Assembly: GCA_012271015.1 (NCBI GenBank)
Contig: JAAXHD010000256.1
Span: forward strand, 1 to 43,536
Source: Candidatus Poribacteria bacterium
Lineage (GTDB): Bacteria; Poribacteria; WGA-4E; WGA-3G
Reading direction: 5' to 3'
Length of the DNA: 43,536 bases
Shown here: positions 24,517 through 31,856 of the stretch, piece after piece
How the letters are laid out: each line of letters begins with the position of its first letter
Numbering within the stretch: the stretch's first letter is position 1
Made by a program: the position numbers and the translations under genes
Notes under the pieces: model-generated
Seen by the model: only the letters and a program-made list of their open reading frames with translations
Database searches by the model: none
Told to the model about the DNA's origin: nothing

Positions 24517-25347
24517 TTATATTTCATCATCAAAAAACACCTTGAGCGGGGTACTGAGCCGTGGTGTTTCATTCTGTTCATCTATCGACTTCTCGCCGCT
24601 CCACTCGCGGCACTCAATGCCCATCGTGTAAGCCTGTTCTGTGGTGTCGGTGTAGCTGAGGTATTGGAATCCGGCATTCTCAAAACAGATGAGTGCGGGT
24701 CCATTGTCAGGTGATACTTGTAGTGTAATGTTCTCAGCCTCCACCTGTTCAAACGCGTAACGTACCGCTTCAAGGAGTGCATCGGTGCCGTATCCGCGGC
24801 CGCGATAATCAGGTCGAATAATGACGAATTTAAGGGTAACAGTGCCTGCCTCATAGTGTAGGAGGGCAAAGCCGATGAGAACACGTGTCGTCCGGATCTC
24901 AATAGCCAGTGCGTGTATCTGTTCAGACTCGCTCCAACGGTGCCAATCTTCGAGAAACGTTTCAAATGACACCTGTGTCGCGTAGAGGAGTTTCCTGATC
25001 CCTGGTCGGTTTATCCATCCCCAAATTCGACGAAGTTCATTTTCAGCGACCTGTCGGAGATGAATACCGCCACCGTGAAGCCGTTCCAATTGACGCAGCT
25101 GACTTCTCAAGCCTTCCAATTGCGCTGAGTGCGCCCCGACTTGCGCCCCTGCGGCTCGAATCATACGCTGATTCGGACGATCCATGAATTGTGCTTGCTT
25201 TACGCGATTCTGGAAATATCCGAGTTTCTGTTCACTCCTTTCAATAATACGCATCAAGTTCTGAATAGCATCTTCCCACTTTTGTGGGTCAGCGTCTACG
25301 TCGTCGCGTGTTTCGGTCGGTTCTTCTCTTATCTGAGTTTCGTTCAT
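24517..25347 (-). CDS. GNAT N-acetyltransferase with N-terminal coiled coil
   Basis: 276 residues from the ATG at 25347 (MNETQIREEPTE), chosen because AGGAAGGGAG lies just upstream; an in-frame start at 25437 would overlap rsgA by about 150 bp. Residues about 20-95 form a charged helical/coiled-coil region (WEDAIQNLMRIIERSEQKLG, AQLEGLRSQLRQLERLHGGG). A GNAT fold follows, with beta-4 VTLKFVIIRP, the acetyl-CoA pyrophosphate loop DYRGRGYGTDALL, and GPALICFENAGFQYLSY near the C-terminus. It transfers acetyl to an unknown amine; ribosomal-protein acetylation is one guess given the infA-rsgA neighbours. Its start lies inside the rsgA 3' end, indicating coupled translation. Confidence 0.85.
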   Translation of the reverse strand: MNETQIREEPTETRDDVDADPQKWEDAIQNLMRIIERSEQKLGYFQNRVKQAQFMDRPNQRMIRAAGAQVGAHSAQLEGLRSQLRQLERLHGGGIHLRQVAENELRRIWGWINRPGIRKLLYATQVSFETFLEDWHRWSESEQIHALAIEIRTTRVLIGFALLHYEAGTVTLKFVIIRPDYRGRGYGTDALLEAVRYAFEQVEAENITLQVSPDNGPALICFENAGFQYLSYTDTTEQAYTMGIECREWSGEKSIDEQNETPRLSTPLKVFFDDEI

Positions 25348-26299
25348 ATCTCCCTTCCTTGAATCCAGAGATTCGGAGGTAACTTTCATATCGGAGCGGG
25401 TTAATATCGCCCGCTTCAACCGCTTGCTTGACAGCACACGCTGGTTCGTGTTGGTGCGTGCATGCGGCGAATTTGCACTCTGGAATATAAGAGCGCATCT
25501 CCGGAAAATGAATATCTAACCCCTGTTCTTCATCAATTTCAAGCAAGCCGAGGGTTCGGATACCGGGCGTGTCCGCGACGAACCCGCCGAACTCGAGTGG
25601 CAACAGCATGACTTCCGTTGTCGTATGCCTTCCTTTATGAACGCGAGTATCCACTTCACCCGTGCGTAACTGGAGTCCGGGTTGCACCGCATTGAGTAGA
25701 GATGATTTTCCAACCCCCGATGAACCTACAATCGCAGCGATCCTATCCCGCATCACCTCCCGCAATTCTTCAATGCCGATATCTGTCACGATACTTGTAT
25801 AAACCACTTTATACCCTAATTCTTCATATAATTTGAGTTCACGCTGTACATTCTCGAATTTCGCTAAATCCAGTTTGTTAATACAGATAACTGGCTCAAC
25901 ATCAGATGCCTCCGCGGTGACGAGAAACCTATCAAGCATCCGCAACTTGAGTGTCGGATGCCGTGCCGCAAAGATAATGAGTAGCATATCCAAGTTAGCC
26001 ACAATAACCTGTCGCCAACCGTCCATGCGAATCCGTCCAAACTGGGTGTCACGGGGGAGACATTCCTCGATGTATCCACTGTCCGCTATGGACGTAGCCG
26101 TAGCAATCCGTACCCGGTCGCCAACAGCGACGAGATCGACGTACGGCATCTCCTTCGTCTCAGCAAGCCGTCGTTTTTCATCTTCAATGAGGTGGTGCCG
26201 CAAGGCACAAGTGTAGCTGTGTTTGCCAACTTGTACCTCATAAGCACCACTTCGCGCTTTTATGACAATGCCTTCCATAGTCTGATCCAGAGGTGGCAT
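25289..26299 (-). CDS. rsgA: Ribosome small subunit-dependent GTPase RsgA
   Basis: 336 residues from the ATG at 26299, chosen because AAGGA lies 8 nt upstream; the longer frame from 26359 would overlap infA. OB fold at the N-terminus (EGIVIKARSGAYEVQVG), then a circularly permuted GTPase with motifs in the order G4 NKLD (141-144), G1 GSSGVGKSS (192-200), G2 RHTTTEV (224-230) and G3 DTPG (243-246). The zinc site is Cys275, Cys280, His282 and Cys288. RsgA checks late 30S maturation and releases RbfA. It is 25 bp downstream of infA. The last residues are basic (TDRNTRRRRR). Confidence 0.97.
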   Translation of the reverse strand: MPPLDQTMEGIVIKARSGAYEVQVGKHSYTCALRHHLIEDEKRRLAETKEMPYVDLVAVGDRVRIATATSIADSGYIEECLPRDTQFGRIRMDGWRQVIVANLDMLLIIFAARHPTLKLRMLDRFLVTAEASDVEPVICINKLDLAKFENVQRELKLYEELGYKVVYTSIVTDIGIEELREVMRDRIAAIVGSSGVGKSSLLNAVQPGLQLRTGEVDTRVHKGRHTTTEVMLLPLEFGGFVADTPGIRTLGLLEIDEEQGLDIHFPEMRSYIPECKFAACTHQHEPACAVKQAVEAGDINPLRYESYLRISGFKEGRYERNSDKRRTDRNTRRRRR

Positions 26300-26324
26300 C
26301 AAAGAATTCCTTGCGCAACAGCCC

Positions 26325-26588
26325 TTAAGAGCCTGGATTCCGCCAGATAATGCGTCCACGCGTCAGGTCATAGGGAGAAAGTTCCACGGTAACCTGATCG
26401 CCAGGAAGCACCCAAATTTTGTGCTGCATGAGTTTGCCAGCGAGATACGCCACAACTTTGTAGTCGTTTTCTTCCAATTTCACCTGAAATAGGTTCCCCG
26501 GTAGGGATTCCAGTACAGTTCCGAGGACGCGGATCGCCGCGTCTTTAGAGGCTTCACGAGTCTTGGTTGTCACATTTTCATTTTTCAT
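26325..26588 (-). CDS. infA: Translation initiation factor IF-1
   Basis: 87 residues. The S1/OB fold is clear: [59 protein letters not shown]. An N-terminal extension of about 17 residues ([15 protein letters not shown]) is longer than in typical 72-residue IF-1. The ATG at 26588 follows GAGGAGCATAGAAA. IF-1 binds the 30S A site during initiation. The gene heads an infA-rsgA-GNAT operon under a GTGCATCC promoter-like module. Usually infA sits in ribosomal-protein clusters, so this location is atypical and could be a second copy. Confidence 0.95.
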   Translation of the reverse strand: MKNENVTTKTREASKDAAIRVLGTVLESLPGNLFQVKLEENDYKVVAYLAGKLMQHKIWVLPGDQVTVELSPYDLTRGRIIWRNPGS

Positions 26589-26617
26589 TTTCTATGCTCC
26601 TCGTTTAGGGAGTAAGA

Positions 26618-26642
26618 GTCGGGAATCGGAGTTCCCTCCTAC
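26618..26642. repeat. 25-nt repeat (part of family B), copy in infA leader
   Basis: It begins GTCGGGAATCGGAGTTCCC and is identical over 25 nt to 42430-42454. It includes a small hairpin GGGAA-TCGGAG-TTCCC. It lies in the 5' leader of infA. Confidence 0.65.
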
Positions 26643-26659
26643 AAGGTGTGATGATTATC

Positions 26660-26693
26660 TGTTACTTTATATACGCTATTGGATGCACTTTAT
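26660..26693 (-). promoter_or_regulatory. GTGCATCC promoter-like module, copy 3 (infA operon)
   Basis: Minus strand: AAAGTGCATCCAATAGCGTA then TATAAAGTAACAGATAA, with a TATAAA -10-like element. It shares AAAGTGCATCCRAWARYG with the other two copies. It lies about 80 bp upstream of the infA start. Confidence 0.55.
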
Positions 26694-26715
26694 TAACGAA
26701 TTGTTCGGAAAAAAG

Positions 26716-26744
26716 TTGACATCAAGCCTGAAAAGTTGTAAAAT
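26716..26744 (+). promoter_or_regulatory. Consensus sigma-70 promoter, probably for the PhyH gene
   Basis: -35 TTGACA (26716-26721), 17-bp spacer, -10 TAAAAT (26739-26744). The only plus-strand gene downstream is the dioxygenase at 27039, almost 300 bp away across two inverted-repeat elements. Confidence 0.6.
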
Positions 26745-26773
26745 GCACGTGGGGGAGATTCTATTCCGAGTTT

Positions 26774-26893
26774 TTATAGTAAAGTTTAGAATTAATTAGA
26801 CACTCCAAAGAGGCGAGGATACAATCCTCGCCAGCGGGGGTGGGATGCTTGTTTATTGAAAAACTGTCTACATATTTTTAGGTTTTACTATAA
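26774..26893. mobile_element. MITE-like element, family A, copy 2
   Basis: A 120-bp element with the left end TTATAGTAAAGTTTAGAATT and the right end (inward, other strand) TTATAGTAAAACCTAAAAAT. A central hairpin GGCGAGGAT-ACA-ATCCTCGCC lies at 26812-26832. It is nearly identical inside to 32480-32599. No ORF is inside. Confidence 0.7.
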
Positions 26894-26896
26894 ATC

Positions 26897-27016
26897 AGGA
26901 CCTACGCAATTTTGACCATAGGACGTTTTGTTACAGGGAGAACCGAAAAAAACACAGATGTTCTCGTGGCACAACCTAACAGGTTATGCCACAAAAGAGC
27001 ATCATGCGTAAGTCCT
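26897..27016. mobile_element. MITE-like element with AGGACYTACGCA ends
   Basis: The left end AGGACCTACGCA (26897-26908) and right end TGCGTAAGTCCT (27005-27016) are terminal inverted repeats with one mismatch. Inside, GTGGCACAACCT and AGGTTATGCCAC form a 12-bp-armed hairpin (26966-26992). It follows family A copy 2 after 3 bp and ends 22 bp before the PhyH start codon. Confidence 0.6.
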
Positions 27017-27038
27017 ATAAATAAAAGGAGAAATAACA

Positions 27039-27842
27039 ATGAGCCAAGCCCTACCTCTTGTAGCCTATCCTGACCTCGAGGGCCAAGTCAAGGCGATGGA
27101 GGAGGACGGATACGCCTATCTACCGAAGGTTATCGAAGGTGAACAACTTGCGGAACTGCGTGCGGCAATGGATCGATTAACCGCAATTCCTGAGAGTTTT
27201 GATCGGCACGGCACGCCAGAAAATGGAAACGGTTTCCTTAACAAACACATCAACAACGCCTTCAACCGCGACCCTGTCTTCTTACAGTACCTTGATTTCT
27301 CACCAGTGATCGAATTAGCAGAGGCAGTGCACGGCGAAGATTGTCACGTCATCGGTATGACGGCATGGGTAACGGGACCCGGTCGCCCCGACCAAGGGTT
27401 GCACGCAGACTGGCTGCCGATTCCGCTACCTGCAGACCTTCTCGAAGATCCGCGTGTCAAGGTGCCAATTTTCATCTCAACTGCACACTATTACTTGGAT
27501 GACCTTTACGAAGACCTCGGTCCAACGAAGTTCATCCCCGGCAGCCATCTTTCCGGACGGAGACCCGACGGCGCGACAGAATGGAAAGGCGCGACAGAAA
27601 AGAGTATCCTCTGTAATTCTGGCGATGTTGTGATTTTCCGAAGCGAAGTCTGGCATCGAGGCACAGCAAACCATAGCGACCAAACCCGCTATCTATTACA
27701 GGTACACTATGCCAATCGGATGATCACTCAGAAATTCCCACCCTATCTGAACGGGTTTCAGTTCAATGAGGAAATCTTGGAACAGGCAACGGAACGTCAA
27801 CAGCGCTTAATGGGCAATCACCGCCCCGGTGCCTACGATTGA
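27039..27842 (+). CDS. Phytanoyl-CoA dioxygenase (PhyH) family protein
   Basis: 267 residues, an Fe(II)/2-oxoglutarate-dependent oxygenase with a double-stranded beta-helix. Metal ligands are His122 and Asp124 in GLHADWLP, and the distal His206 in SEVWHRGTANHS; Arg217 in QTRYLLQV likely binds 2-oxoglutarate. GPTKFIPGSHLSG is the conserved strand before the distal His. PhyH paralogues are very numerous in Poribacteria and hydroxylate diverse small molecules, so the substrate is unknown. The ATG at 27039 follows AAAAGGAG. A candidate transporter gene follows after 49 bp. Confidence 0.92.
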   Translation: MSQALPLVAYPDLEGQVKAMEEDGYAYLPKVIEGEQLAELRAAMDRLTAIPESFDRHGTPENGNGFLNKHINNAFNRDPVFLQYLDFSPVIELAEAVHGEDCHVIGMTAWVTGPGRPDQGLHADWLPIPLPADLLEDPRVKVPIFISTAHYYLDDLYEDLGPTKFIPGSHLSGRRPDGATEWKGATEKSILCNSGDVVIFRSEVWHRGTANHSDQTRYLLQVHYANRMITQKFPPYLNGFQFNEEILEQATERQQRLMGNHRPGAYD

Positions 27843-27891
27843 TCCCAAATTTTTCAGAGAACATGACCTCCACCGAGGATAACAGTTTCGT

Positions 27892-28812
27892 TTGAATAGA
27901 AAAGAGACCATCGGGACACCGCCAACACCAAGTGTTATTAGCGAGGAGCCGCACGGGAAAATCATTGCCCTCAGTCTGCTCCTCGCGTTTCTTTGGGGCG
28001 GGAATTCGCCCTCTATAAAAATCGGTTTGGAAGACTTCCCGCCAATGGCACTGGCGTTCCTCCGTTTCGTGATTGGGCTTGTCGTCATTGGCGGCTGGGC
28101 CCTTTATCGTGGTGTCTCACTCCGCTTGCGCCGTGGTGAATTCCCGCGATTGCTGTTGCTCACAACGATCTTTATCCTCCAAATTATTTGCTTGAACACC
28201 GGAACCCTATTTACGACAGCCTCCCGCTCTACCATCTTCATTAACGTCTATCCCTTTTTCACGGCACTTTTTGCGCATTTCTGGATTCCAGGCGAACGTC
28301 TTTCTGTTCCAAAGACCTTGGGGATCGTTGTCGCCTTCAGTGGTGTCTTCGTAACCGTTGCCCCAAACCTCGGAGAAGGCGAAACGAGCGTTCTCGGCGA
28401 CATTGTTGTGCTCGTGAGCGGCTGCTTTTTGGGACTACGCGTCGTTGTGACGAAGTTGCTAATTCAGTCCATCCATCCTTATCGGCTCCTGGCATGGCTG
28501 TTAACCTTGAGTCTCCCCATCTACGTCGTCATGAGTTTGCTTTTAGAGCATGGACAACCGATGCAACTGACTCTCAGAAGCAGTGCCGCTCTCCTCTATC
28601 AAGGCGGGGTTATCGCGGGTTTCTGTTTTCTGGCGTGGACCTCAGTGCTGGAAAGATATAGTGCGAGTAAACTGGTTGTGCTCTTTTTCGCAACCCCATT
28701 GTCGGGTGTCGTGTTTAGTTACCTGGTCTTAGGGGACGAACTGACGCCCAGTCTACTGGGGGGGACGCTTCTCGTAGCCGCTGGGATTTATCTGGTGAAT
28801 ATGCGGCGTTGA
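27892..28812 (+). CDS. EamA/DMT-superfamily transporter
   Basis: 306 residues starting at a TTG (27892); an in-frame TAA at 27880 rules out an upstream start, and GAGGAT lies about 12 nt before it. Ten predicted transmembrane helices form two EamA repeats (about residues 25-160 and 165-305). The first opens LLLAFLWGGNSPSIKIGLED with FLRFVIGLVVIGG, and the second contains SGCFLGLRVVVTKLLIQ and ends FSYLVLGDELTPSLLGGTLL. These are drug/metabolite exporters or importers of unknown substrate. It probably shares a transcript with the PhyH gene. Confidence 0.9.
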   Translation: MNRKETIGTPPTPSVISEEPHGKIIALSLLLAFLWGGNSPSIKIGLEDFPPMALAFLRFVIGLVVIGGWALYRGVSLRLRRGEFPRLLLLTTIFILQIICLNTGTLFTTASRSTIFINVYPFFTALFAHFWIPGERLSVPKTLGIVVAFSGVFVTVAPNLGEGETSVLGDIVVLVSGCFLGLRVVVTKLLIQSIHPYRLLAWLLTLSLPIYVVMSLLLEHGQPMQLTLRSSAALLYQGGVIAGFCFLAWTSVLERYSASKLVVLFFATPLSGVVFSYLVLGDELTPSLLGGTLLVAAGIYLVNMRR

Positions 28813-28879
28813 TAGACAGCAACAGACCCACCCCGCTGGCGAGGTGTTTTTGCTTGGGCGTTTCTGCGTATTTCCCTTA

Positions 28880-29419
28880 CTACTGGTTGGGCGGTGGATC
28901 CCCATTGGGTGGTTCAGCCATAGGCTCGGGCATCTCAGGAGGTTCTATGGCGATTATCACCGGTGGGTCTCCATTCTTCTGTAGTTCAATGATAATCTTG
29001 GGAACTTCGGGTGGTTTTAATACGCGTACCTGTGGCGGATCCTGATTCAGTATGACTACGATAACATCGGGCACCTCAGGATGTTCTAATATTGGCACCT
29101 CTGGCGGATCTTTTTTCAATATTTCAGCGATGACATCAGGAGGTACCGGCGGATTCTTCTTCAGTATTTCAGCAATAACATCGGGAGGCACCGGCGGGTT
29201 ATTTTTCAGCATTTCAGCGATAACATCAGGATCTAATACTCGTATCGGCGGTAGTTCAACAACCTCTGGAGGTTCTACTAACGGATCCTCCACGACTGGC
29301 AATTCATTTCTTTCAGCGGGTTGTCCGATATCCATTGATGGGTCGGGTGTTATAAGGTTTGAATCGCTTCCACAACCAAGTAGAGCGATCAGAGCCGTGA
29401 GCAAAACGAAGCATTTCAT
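28880..29419 (-). CDS. Proline-rich repeat lipoprotein
   Basis: 179 residues from the ATG at 29419, chosen because AAAGGAG lies 6 nt upstream; a longer frame starts at 29491. Lipoprotein signal MKCFVLLTALIALLGC with Cys16 as lipidation site. The mature chain is dominated by a 15-residue repeat PDVIAEILKKNPPVP (three units, about residues 66-112), then degenerate units (PPEVPDVIVVILNQDPP, KPPEVPKIIIELQKNGDPP) and an acidic Pro-rich end. No family is recognised. The extended Pro-rich rod suggests a periplasmic spacer or surface stalk. It ends 67 bp from the convergent EamA gene. Confidence 0.75.
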   Translation of the reverse strand: MKCFVLLTALIALLGCGSDSNLITPDPSMDIGQPAERNELPVVEDPLVEPPEVVELPPIRVLDPDVIAEMLKNNPPVPPDVIAEILKKNPPVPPDVIAEILKKDPPEVPILEHPEVPDVIVVILNQDPPQVRVLKPPEVPKIIIELQKNGDPPVIIAIEPPEMPEPMAEPPNGDPPPNQ

Positions 29420-29491
29420 GATACTCTCCTTTGTTGATAAGTCTTCTTTTATTAATTTTGTGGGAATGGTTTTAAGGTTCATATCGCTCAC

Positions 29492-29617
29492 CGAACATCG
29501 ATTCCGACTTCACTCGACAATAGTAGAGACCTTTCCAAACGGGGCGGGTGAAGTTCTCGACCAACGACGTACTTATAGTATAACACAAATACACAAGAAT
29601 GGGTCAAAAAAAATTTG
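29492..29617. other. Spacer upstream of the proline-rich lipoprotein gene
   Basis: AT-rich, with ACTTATAGTATAAC around 29571-29584 that could be a -10 region. No ORF or repeat is clear. Confidence 0.25.
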
Positions 29618-30082
29618 CTAAAGCCCTTTACCCGCTAAATACGGTGGTCGCCTTCGTGCTGTTTCCAGATCCTTTAACCCTATAAATGGCCACGCTTCGA
29701 GATCACCCGCAGCAGCATCCAACAATTCCTTGCTACTGTATGCAGGCACACGCCCGAAGGTCAAGGTCACCAGATACCTCAAATTCCTCAGTAACTGTTT
29801 CAGTGTGCTGTGTCGTGGCCATTGATATTCCTGATCGGTTTTAAGGAACAGAACACACTTCGCTATTTCTCTCCGCTCATCGTCAGAGGCTCTGTATTCC
29901 TCGGTGAGGGTATGCTCATCAAAGTCATCATAAAGGGGCCATGCGGCAAGCCACCATATTTCGAAAATGGCAAGATCTTTTGAGAACGGAACCTGATCTT
30001 CAAACGCATCATTCGTTATTCGACCGGCTATGAAATGACGAAGGAGTTCTGCGAATTCGTCCCTTGCTTTTCTATCGACCAT
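29618..30082 (-). CDS. Hypothetical small acidic protein
   Basis: 154 residues, no signal peptide. The sequence is helical and rich in Trp/Asp/Glu (IFEIWWLAAWPLYDDFDEHT, EYRASDDERREIAKCVLFLK), followed by LRNLRYLVTLTFGRVPAY. I do not recognise the family. ATG at 30082 with GAGGGAAAATAGAG before it. It lies between an accessory lipoprotein gene and a TPR lipoprotein gene, all on the minus strand. It could be cytoplasmic and associated with those genes, or unrelated cargo. Confidence 0.65.
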   Translation of the reverse strand: MVDRKARDEFAELLRHFIAGRITNDAFEDQVPFSKDLAIFEIWWLAAWPLYDDFDEHTLTEEYRASDDERREIAKCVLFLKTDQEYQWPRHSTLKQLLRNLRYLVTLTFGRVPAYSSKELLDAAAGDLEAWPFIGLKDLETARRRPPYLAGKGL

Positions 30083-30112
30083 CTCTATTTTCCCTCATCT
30101 TTCTTGTGTTCT

Positions 30113-30150
30113 AAATATCGGTGTCGGTGAAGGTGTCATCACCGATATTT
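30113..30150. terminator. Inverted repeat between accessory genes
   Basis: Perfect 11-bp arms AAATATCGGTG (30113-30123) and CACCGATATTT (30140-30150) with a 16-nt loop. It lies just downstream of the TPR lipoprotein stop on the minus strand. It lacks a T-run, so it is a weak terminator, an mRNA-stability hairpin or a regulator site. Confidence 0.45.
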
Positions 30151-30173
30151 GTGCTGATTTTCGTTAGTTATAT

Positions 30174-31223
30174 TTACTGCTTTTCAAGTAAACCTTCCAC
30201 TTCAGTCTTGTGTGGCGAATCGGAATAGTGCTCCAGAAGCATCGCAAACATCCTTCGGGCGGCGGCTTCATCTTCCAATTCTAAATACGTCTTACCAAGA
30301 CCATACACGACTTCCGCATAAATCTCCTCGGCATCGGGACCAACGAACTTTCCTTGTAGGGCCATCTTAATTAGCACCTCAAGCTGGATAAATACCCGTC
30401 GGGCGGCGACTTCATCTCCCAACTCCAAATACGCTTTACCCAGATCATACGGGATCTTCGCATAGATGCCCTCAGCATCCCAACCGAGGAAGTCATCCTG
30501 TAGTTTTGTCTCAATTAGCACCTCAAGCTGGGCAAATACCCGTCGCGCAGCGGATTCATCCCCCAACTCCAAATACCCTTTGCCAAGCGCACACATGACT
30601 CCCGCAGTGTGGAAATAACTGTCCGCTTCGTGAATCATGGCTGCAAGCCGAGCGAATACACGTCGGGCGGCAGTTGCATCACCGAGTTCCAAGGACGTTT
30701 TACCAAGCGCATACATAGCCTCCTCAAGGAAGCGCCCCCTAAATCCACTCTGTGGGGCGGCATCAATGAGTTCCTCGAATTTGGAAAGAGCCTCCGCATA
30801 CCGTCCCTGCTTGAAAAGGACGTAACCCCAAAGATAGAGCACATCTGCTTGATCGCGCGGGAGTATCACCGTTTTGTAACTCTCTCCGGCTGCTGCTTCG
30901 GCTTTAACATAGAGGGAAACATCCCCGTTCGCTTCTGCTAACTTGGCATAGCAAAAAGCGATATGGTATTTGAGGAAAGTAGGGAAACTGACATTAATGA
31001 CCCTTGTATCATCGGGAGATCGAGGGAGCTTTTCAAGAGCCTGCTCATATTCCGCAATTGCTGCCTCGTATTTACCACTGTATCGCAGATCGTTCGCCTT
31101 ATACACATCCGAGTAAAGATTCGGGCTCTGTGGCGTAAACGGATAGAGACACCCACATCCTAACAAACCGACCGTAAGAACGCCTACAATGCTCCCGATG
31201 AAAACCTTTATTAAAACAGACAT
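30174..31223 (-). CDS. TPR-like repeat lipoprotein
   Basis: 349 residues from the ATG at 31223 (AAGGAGA 5 nt upstream). Lipobox VGLLGC near residue 22. The mature protein is a TPR/Sel1-like solenoid: LRYSGKYEAAIAEYEQALEK, YLWGYVLFKQGRYAEALSKF, and then four longer units built on LGKXYLELGDEXAARRVFXQ (about residues 170-345). The last three units are very alike at the DNA level too, so they arose by internal duplication. It probably scaffolds proteins at the outer membrane. It is just downstream of the lipoprotein gene 31254-31856, so the two are probably co-transcribed. Confidence 0.82.
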   Translation of the reverse strand: MSVLIKVFIGSIVGVLTVGLLGCGCLYPFTPQSPNLYSDVYKANDLRYSGKYEAAIAEYEQALEKLPRSPDDTRVINVSFPTFLKYHIAFCYAKLAEANGDVSLYVKAEAAAGESYKTVILPRDQADVLYLWGYVLFKQGRYAEALSKFEELIDAAPQSGFRGRFLEEAMYALGKTSLELGDATAARRVFARLAAMIHEADSYFHTAGVMCALGKGYLELGDESAARRVFAQLEVLIETKLQDDFLGWDAEGIYAKIPYDLGKAYLELGDEVAARRVFIQLEVLIKMALQGKFVGPDAEEIYAEVVYGLGKTYLELEDEAAARRMFAMLLEHYSDSPHKTEVEGLLEKQ

Positions 31224-31253
31224 AGTGCTCTCCTTGACAGTCGACAAAACACG

Positions 31254-31856
31254 CTAATAAAGTTTCAAGTCATTTTGTGGACTGACAGAGTATCTCCGAT
31301 GCGTGATGAAAAAACTCCCCAAGTGATATTCCACCCGTTCAGGACTGCCTGTCGCATCCAAACGGATGATAAATCTCAGAGATTCTGAGTCTCCTGGATA
31401 GTGATATGTGTCTATCCAGACCCTATAAAGTTCTCCCGGTTCGAGAGGTTGGGCTTTCACTCTTTCTTCATAACCAGGTGGCACTTCCCCGTAAGTTAGA
31501 CAAGAAACAGGTGATGCCGACAATCCGAAGAGTCTCTTAATAAAATTATCAGGGGATTTATACTCTAAGTACCAAACCCGTTGCACAGCTTCCCGTCTCG
31601 CTGGCGAGTGGACCTTCCATCCCTTTTTCTCTTCAGAGGAGCGTCGCACCTTTGAAACCGTAATCGATTCAATGTCCAATCGTTCTTGATGATGACGAAA
31701 GCATCGATCCAGATATACACAGAACGTCGGTTTCATCACTTTCGACTGCGAATCAATGGTGATATACCCAGCAAGATACGAACACCCAACAGCAAAGAAG
31801 CAGCTGATAAGAATGCCAATGCGTGCAATAATGGCAATACCGATTCTATTTTTCAT
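31254..31856 (-). CDS. Hypothetical lipoprotein
   Basis: 200 residues from the ATG at 31856 (GGAGG 7 nt upstream). It overlaps the preceding stop in an ATGA, so translation is coupled to the zinc-ribbon/DUF1493 gene. Signal MKNRIGIAIIARIG with lipobox SCFFAVGC. The mature domain is beta-rich with Arg/Tyr patches (HSPARREAVQRVWYLEYKSP, RVWIDTYHYPGDSESLRFII). No family is recognised. The coupling suggests a functional link with the upstream membrane protein. Confidence 0.72.
   Translation of the reverse strand: MKNRIGIAIIARIGILISCFFAVGCSYLAGYITIDSQSKVMKPTFCVYLDRCFRHHQERLDIESITVSKVRRSSEEKKGWKVHSPARREAVQRVWYLEYKSPDNFIKRLFGLSASPVSCLTYGEVPPGYEERVKAQPLEPGELYRVWIDTYHYPGDSESLRFIIRLDATGSPERVEYHLGSFFITHRRYSVSPQNDLKLY

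Noticed and set aside
28880..29491. 45-bp repeats considered as a CRISPR array
   Set aside because: The units are contiguous and in-frame coding repeats without spacers. No other regularly spaced repeat array or cas gene was found in the window.
29052..29621. 189-residue plus-strand ORF rich in Gly/Thr/Ser repeats
   Set aside because: It is the antisense shadow of the Pro-rich lipoprotein repeats; the minus frame has a lipobox and ribosome site.
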